NCBI GenBank assembly: GCA_002347925.1
Contig: DDYL01000072.1
Coordinates: forward strand, 30,342-47,733
Origin: Chloroflexi bacterium UBA2235
GTDB taxonomy: Bacteria; Chloroflexota; UBA11872; UBA12225
Direction: 5' to 3'
DNA length: 17,392 bases
Part shown: positions 13,266 to 17,392 of the stretch, one piece after another
How the letters are laid out: every line of letters starts with the position of its first letter
How positions within the stretch are numbered: position 1 is the stretch's first letter
Made by a program: the position numbers and the translations under genes
The notes under the pieces: model-generated
Database searches by the model: none
What the model was told of the DNA's origin: nothing
The model's input: only the letters and a program-made list of their open reading frames with translations

Positions 13266-15047
13266 ATGAGCAGTGAAGTCTCAAGCGGGATCCGTCGTCG
13301 GCAGGCCATTGGTCTTGTCGGCGCGATGCTTGGAGCGGCCTCGGGGGCAATTCCGGCAACCGCGTTGGCCCAGTACGGCATGGGCGGTGGCAAGGCTTTC
13401 AACGGGGCGTACCCGTACGACCTGCCCCCGACGGGGCACTACAACACCTTTGCGACCGGTGGCATCACCCTCGGCATCTACCGTGACCTGATGGAAATGC
13501 CACTGGGCATGTACTACTGGTCCAAGGGCACATGGATGCCGTTGATGGCGACGTCTTGGGAGACCATGCCGGATCGCAACATGTTCCAAATCAAGCTTCG
13601 CCAAGGCGCGAAGTGGAGCGATGGCAGCTCGTTCGGATCGAAGGACGTTGTCAACACGTTCCTCCTCCAGAAGTTGCTGAACAACGTTGTCTGGCGCTAC
13701 GTCGATAGCATCGAGACGCCTGACGACTACACCGTCAACTTCATCATGGGCAAGCCAACGACCATCGTCGAGCGGTATGTCCTGCGTACCAACATCACTT
13801 CGAGTGCGAACTACGGCCCGTGGGCGAACAAGGTCCGCGACCTGATGAACGCCGGCAAGACCGCCGACTCCGACGAGTGGAAGGCGCTGCGCAAGGAGTT
13901 CAGTGAGTTCCGCCCGAAGGCGATGGTCACCTCCGGCCCGTTCGCGATCGATCCGAAGAGCATGACGGAGGCGCAGGTCACCCTGACCAAGGTTTCATCG
14001 AGCTGGGCAGCGGGTACCGTTGGCTTCGACTCGGTAGTCCTCTACAACGGCGAGACGCCGACCATCTCCTCCGTGGTCCTTTCCAAGGAAGTCGACTACG
14101 CGACGCACGGGTTCCCGCCCGCGACCGAGAAGGCCTTCAAGGATCTCGGGTTCCGCATCCTGCGTCCGCCGACATACGCTGGGCCTGCCCTCTATTTCAA
14201 CTATGCAAAGATGCCGGCGATCGCTCCCAAGGCGGTCCGCCAGGCCATCGCCCATGCCATCAAGCGTGAGATCGGGGCGGCCGCGGCGCTGGGCGAATCG
14301 GCCGAACCCCCGAAGTACATGGCAGGCTTCTCGGACCGGCTGGTCTCCAAGTGGATGACGCCGGATGCCGTCGCGAAGCTCAACAAGTACGAGTACAACC
14401 CGGCCGGCGCCGAGGCTCTCATGACGGGCGCGGGGTACAAGAAGGGCTCGGACGGCGTATGGGTCAGCCCGGACGGCGAACGCATGGAATACGAGGTCAC
14501 CGTGCCGGCGGAATTCGCCGACAATTCGGCCCTCGCACAGGCGGTTGCCGAGCAGCTGACAGCCTTTGGCATCAAGACGACTGTCCGCCTGATCACCTTC
14601 ACCCAGCTGACGCCTGACACTCAGGCGGGCAACTTCCAGATGGTCATCCAGGGCTGGGGATCGGGCAACCCGCACCCCCACTTCGCGTTCGTCGCCGACC
14701 TGTTCACCTGGAACACACCGGCTGGTGCGGGTCCGGGAATGGCCTATCCCCTGATCCAGAAGGTCGACGCCCTCGGTGGCGAGGTAGACCTCGACGCGAT
14801 GATCACCGCGTCGGCACAGGGTCTCGACGTTGAAGCCCAGAAGGACCTGATCGGCAAGTTGGCGTTGGCGTACAACGAACTCCTGCCGAACATTCCCCAG
14901 TATGAGCGTCTCGGCAACAACCCGGCCCCTGAGGGCATCCGGGTCAAGGGATGGCCTGCGGTTGGCGACCCGATCTTCGAGAACAGCCCATATGCCGACT
15001 CCTTCACCGTCATGCTCATTCTTGACGGGACCTTGAAGGCCGTCTAG
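13266..15047 (+). CDS. ABC transporter substrate-binding protein, family 5 (Opp/Dpp type), Tat-like signal
   Basis: Extracytoplasmic receptor of a peptide/oligosaccharide-type ABC importer, 593 aa, slightly longer than most family 5 proteins. ATG 13266 is chosen over TTG 13257 because GAGGA lies 9 nt upstream. The N-terminus carries R10-R11-R12-Q, a hydrophobic stretch and an ALA-Q cleavage site at 35/36, which looks like a Tat signal. No lipobox Cys is present, unusual if the organism lacks an outer membrane. Family features follow: GIYRDLMEMPLGM, WSDGSSFGSKDVVNTF (the usual WHDG-x-PVTAEDV region), MVTSGPFAI, APKAVRQAIAHAI, and YNPAGAEALMTGAGY. It heads the transporter operon. Some family 5 proteins bind cello- or xylo-oligosaccharides, so the neighbouring sugar genes make a glycoside ligand plausible; a peptide cannot be excluded. 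Confidence 0.92.
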   Translation: MSSEVSSGIRRRQAIGLVGAMLGAASGAIPATALAQYGMGGGKAFNGAYPYDLPPTGHYNTFATGGITLGIYRDLMEMPLGMYYWSKGTWMPLMATSWETMPDRNMFQIKLRQGAKWSDGSSFGSKDVVNTFLLQKLLNNVVWRYVDSIETPDDYTVNFIMGKPTTIVERYVLRTNITSSANYGPWANKVRDLMNAGKTADSDEWKALRKEFSEFRPKAMVTSGPFAIDPKSMTEAQVTLTKVSSSWAAGTVGFDSVVLYNGETPTISSVVLSKEVDYATHGFPPATEKAFKDLGFRILRPPTYAGPALYFNYAKMPAIAPKAVRQAIAHAIKREIGAAAALGESAEPPKYMAGFSDRLVSKWMTPDAVAKLNKYEYNPAGAEALMTGAGYKKGSDGVWVSPDGERMEYEVTVPAEFADNSALAQAVAEQLTAFGIKTTVRLITFTQLTPDTQAGNFQMVIQGWGSGNPHPHFAFVADLFTWNTPAGAGPGMAYPLIQKVDALGGEVDLDAMITASAQGLDVEAQKDLIGKLALAYNELLPNIPQYERLGNNPAPEGIRVKGWPAVGDPIFENSPYADSFTVMLILDGTLKAV

Positions 15048-15065
15048 CCTGCACGACACGCGGCG

Positions 15066-15102
15066 CACTGGCGGGAATGGAGGCCACTCCATCCCGCCAG
15101 TG
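15066..15102 (+). terminator. Intra-operon hairpin after the binding-protein gene
   Basis: A 16-bp stem with one bulged A: left arm 15066-15082 (CACTGGCGGGAATGGAG), loop GCCA, right arm 15087-15102 (CTCCATCCCGCCAGTG). It lies 18 bp after the stop codon and ends 28 bp before the permease start. No T run follows. It probably acts as a partial terminator or 3' mRNA stabiliser that keeps the binding protein above the permeases in amount. Confidence 0.65.
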
Positions 15103-15130
15103 TTGCCACTAGTCCACAAGGAGATACCCC

Positions 15131-16207
15131 GTGGTTGCAGCGTCGCAGTCCCTTGCGCCCGCGCCAGGACTATCGCCGTTGGTTGCCGTCTGGCATTCGG
15201 TCACGGGGAACTTCGTGGTTCGGCGCGTCGCAAAGGCGTTGCTGACCATCTGGGCGGTGGCGACCATGACCTTCTTCCTGGTTCGCCTGATGCCTGGCAA
15301 TCCCATCGAGCAGTACATCGGGCAACTCATCGCCCAGTACGGTCTGCCCTACGCCGAAGCACGTGACATGGCTGCCTCGCTGTTCTCAGTCGACCTCGAC
15401 CAACCGCTCATGGTCCAGTACTTCGGCTACCTCGGAAAGATTGCCCGCGGTGACCTTGGCATGTCGATCAAGTCCCAGGGCGCGAAGGTGTCGGACATCA
15501 TTGTGGCGTTCCTGCCGTGGACCATCTTCTGCGTCGGCTTCTCCCTCCTTACCAGTTTCATCCTGGGGATCGCGCTCGGTGCACTGATGGCCTACTGGCG
15601 CGACAGTGTCCTCGACTACGCACTTACCATGATCGGCTCATTGCTCCATTCGATCCCGAATTACCTGATTGCGATGATCCTCATCATCTTTCTCGGTGTC
15701 CGGTGGGAACTATTGCCAATCGTGAAGATGCGTGGGTCGATGTCTCCGGGCATGCAACCCGGGTTCACCGTCGCATTCGTAATGGACGTCCTGTTCCACG
15801 CTGTCCTCCCGATCATCACGTACGTGGTGACGACGGTTGGCACGTGGATGCTGACAATGAAGGCATCCACCACCGCGACGCTTGAGGAGGACTACGTCAA
15901 TTTCGCCCGGGCGAAGGGTCTGACCGATGGACGCATCCGGACTGCCTATGTGGGGCGAAATGCCGTGCTGCCATTGTTTACCCAGTTCACTCTGAGTATC
16001 GGGTTCGTCTTTGGCGGATCGGTCCTCATCGAGTCGATCTTCGTGTACCGGGGAATCGGCCAGATCCTGGTAACGGCGGTGAGCGGTCGCGACTACCCGG
16101 TGATGCAGGGCTGTTTTCTGATCACCACGGCTTCGGTAGTGTTCGCAAACCTGCTTGCCGACTTGTTGTACGGATACATTGACCCCCGAGTTCGGGTGGG
16201 CCAGTAG
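15131..16207 (+). CDS. ABC transporter permease, DppB/OppB type
   Basis: One of two inner-membrane channel subunits, 358 aa, somewhat longer than usual because of a 30-residue N-terminal leader. GTG 15131 has AAGGAGAT 5 nt upstream. Helix 1 (about 34-52) is followed by FFLVRLMPGNPIEQYIG (48-64), the conserved DppB/OppB opening. The large external loop (about 60-120) and five further hydrophobic segments fit the family. The ATPase-contacting EAA loop reads DYVNFARAKGLTDGR at about 254-268, then YVGRNAVLPLF. It is followed by a 39-bp gap to the second permease. Confidence 0.93.
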   Translation: MVAASQSLAPAPGLSPLVAVWHSVTGNFVVRRVAKALLTIWAVATMTFFLVRLMPGNPIEQYIGQLIAQYGLPYAEARDMAASLFSVDLDQPLMVQYFGYLGKIARGDLGMSIKSQGAKVSDIIVAFLPWTIFCVGFSLLTSFILGIALGALMAYWRDSVLDYALTMIGSLLHSIPNYLIAMILIIFLGVRWELLPIVKMRGSMSPGMQPGFTVAFVMDVLFHAVLPIITYVVTTVGTWMLTMKASTTATLEEDYVNFARAKGLTDGRIRTAYVGRNAVLPLFTQFTLSIGFVFGGSVLIESIFVYRGIGQILVTAVSGRDYPVMQGCFLITTASVVFANLLADLLYGYIDPRVRVGQ

Positions 16208-16246
16208 ACGCGTGCCGGAGCCATCCGATCCCAAGCCGAGGAACCC

Positions 16247-17155
16247 ATGAGCGCGACTGTTGCCTCACCACCACCAACTCCATTCCCCGGAATAGCCATG
16301 GTGCGTGCCTTCGGGCGAACATTGGTGGCCCTACTGCGACAGCCTGCCGGAGCCATCGGACTATTCGGCGTGGTCTTCTTCCTGCTGTTGGCGTTTGTCG
16401 GCCCGTCGTTCGTCGTCCTCGATGTAAAGACGAAGCTTGGCAAGGAGTACCAACTGCCTTCGTCCGAGTTTCTCCTGGGTACTGATTACCAGGGGCGGGA
16501 TGTCTTCTCACAGATTGTTCACGGTGGGCGTGACATCATCATCGTGGCGACAACGACCGCGTTGATCACGACTGCCATCGCCGTCAGTCTCGGTGCGATG
16601 GCCGGTTTTCTTGGTGGATGGTTCGATACGGTGGTCCTTGCGATAGCCGACATCATCCTGACCATCCCGCAATTCCCGTTACTACTGGTCCTCGCGACGT
16701 TTGTCCGGCTGAACAACATCGTCCTGCTCGGAGTCTTGCTCGCGGCCTTGGGTTGGCCGGCGCTGATGCGCGCCATTCGGTCGCAGGTCCTCTCGCTCCG
16801 TCAGCGGGATTACATCGAGGCGGCTCGGTGCCTGGACCTTGGGACGGGACACATCGTGTTCCAGCAGATCCTGCCGAGCATGACCGGCTACATTGCGATC
16901 AGCTTCACCCTTGGCATGATCAACGCGATCTTCCTGCAAGTTGGCTTGATTTTCCTCGGTCTCGTCCCGCTTTCGGGGAACAACTGGGGGGTGATGCTCC
17001 AGCTCGCGTGGGTCCGTGGTGCGATCTTCATCAAGGGGGGCCTCGGATACATCCTCTCCCCGGTCGTAGCAATCTCGCTCCTCCAACTCTCGCTCATCAT
17101 GCTTGCACGGTCGCTTGAAGAGATCTTCAACCCGCGGCTACGCAAAGGAAACTGA
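16247..17155 (+). CDS. ABC transporter permease, DppC/OppC type
   Basis: The second channel subunit, 302 aa, pairing with the upstream DppB-type protein. ATG 16247 has CGAGGAA upstream. After an N-terminal helix (about 37-57) comes the family block FLLGTDYQGRDVFSQIVHGG. Then come core helices, the EAA loop DYIEAARCLDLGTGHIVFQQ (starting at about 190) and a C-terminal helix. The ending SLEEIFNPRLR resembles the usual GDxLRDxLDPRLR. It ends 4 bp before the first possible ATPase start, so translation is probably coupled. Confidence 0.93.
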   Translation: MSATVASPPPTPFPGIAMVRAFGRTLVALLRQPAGAIGLFGVVFFLLLAFVGPSFVVLDVKTKLGKEYQLPSSEFLLGTDYQGRDVFSQIVHGGRDIIIVATTTALITTAIAVSLGAMAGFLGGWFDTVVLAIADIILTIPQFPLLLVLATFVRLNNIVLLGVLLAALGWPALMRAIRSQVLSLRQRDYIEAARCLDLGTGHIVFQQILPSMTGYIAISFTLGMINAIFLQVGLIFLGLVPLSGNNWGVMLQLAWVRGAIFIKGGLGYILSPVVAISLLQLSLIMLARSLEEIFNPRLRKGN

Positions 17156-17159
17156 CGCG

Positions 17160-17392
17160 GTGAGTGGAGAAACGACCGTGAGTACAGCCCCCGCGTCCGC
17201 CACTGGTGGAACCGGCGTGTTCGCATCCCCTTCTCGCTTCCGTTTGCCATGGACGACTGTGGTGGATGCCCGTGTCGACGGCAGCAAGCTGCCCAAAGAG
17301 GTGGTACTGTCGGTTCGCGACCTGACCGTGGCGTACCGGGTCCGCCGTGGCATGGTCCAGGCGGTACGCAAGGTGAGCTTCGACCTTCGCCG
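17160..17392 (+). CDS. ABC transporter ATP-binding protein, DppD/OppD type (N-terminus only, cut by window end)
   Basis: The frame is open from GTG 17160 to the window end (77 codons). GTG 17178 in the same frame, with GGAGA 7 nt upstream, is an alternative start; GTG 17160 has AAAGGAA 9 nt upstream. The first 45 residues or so are Ala/Thr/Pro-rich and not conserved. Then comes the typical first strand of an oligopeptide ATPase: EVVLSVRDLTVAYRV and, after RRG, VQAVRKVSFDLR. The Walker motifs lie beyond the window. Gene order after two permeases supports the call. Confidence 0.85.
   Translation, partial: MSGETTVSTAPASATGGTGVFASPSRFRLPWTTVVDARVDGSKLPKEVVLSVRDLTVAYRVRRGMVQAVRKVSFDLR

Noticed and set aside
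12986..13402. 139-codon N-terminal extension of the third TIM-barrel gene
   Set aside because: It runs through the divergent control region and the antisense of the binding-protein signal peptide. The domain is complete from ATG 12985, which has a ribosome site.
13995..15119. 374-codon - strand open frame opposite the binding protein
   Set aside because: Fully antisense to a well-supported gene. Its Arg/Asp/His-rich composition is that of a shadow frame.

Overview
The window is about 17.4 kb of GC-rich bacterial DNA, densely packed with genes. GTG starts are frequent and Shine-Dalgarno sites of the GGAG or AAGGAG type are clear. No RNA genes, transposases, phage genes or CRISPR arrays are visible. 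The gene types (a futalosine-type UbiA/UbiX pair, many Gfo/Idh/MocA and sugar-isomerase-like proteins, an Opp/Dpp-type transporter with a Tat-like signal on its binding protein) would fit a Chloroflexota member such as Thermomicrobiales. That assignment is inference from gene style only; no marker gene is present.

Region 1 (1-4012, + strand) is a probable operon. It encodes a multi-membrane GT-C-like glycosyltransferase with a very large Pro-rich extracytoplasmic insertion, a UbiA-family prenyltransferase of the MqnP type, and a UbiX-family flavin prenyltransferase. The last two suggest late menaquinone synthesis, with UbiX making prenyl-FMN for a UbiD-type decarboxylase that is not in the window.

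Region 2 (4075-12985) is a carbohydrate-type catabolic cluster in several short transcription units. A coniferyl-aldehyde-dehydrogenase-like gene (- strand) diverges from a + strand operon of two xylose-isomerase-like TIM-barrel proteins and a Gfo/Idh/MocA oxidoreductase. Next come a convergent SDR (- strand) and, divergent from it, a DUF6807 ('PmoA-like') protein. Last is a - strand pair made of a third TIM-barrel protein and a second Gfo/Idh/MocA oxidoreductase.

Region 3 (13266-17392, + strand) is an Opp/Dpp-type ABC transporter operon: family 5 substrate-binding protein, two permeases and the start of an ATPase that runs off the window. It diverges from the region 2 pair across a 280-bp control region, so uptake and catabolism may be co-regulated.

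A reasonable working model is import of a glycoside or oligosaccharide, oxidation of the sugar by the Gfo/Idh enzymes, rearrangement or bond cleavage by the TIM-barrel proteins, and further dehydrogenation by the SDR and aldehyde dehydrogenase. Two of the three TIM-barrel proteins have altered metal sites, and DUF6807 has no firm function that I know of. These are the best places to look for new chemistry. No transcriptional regulator gene is present.
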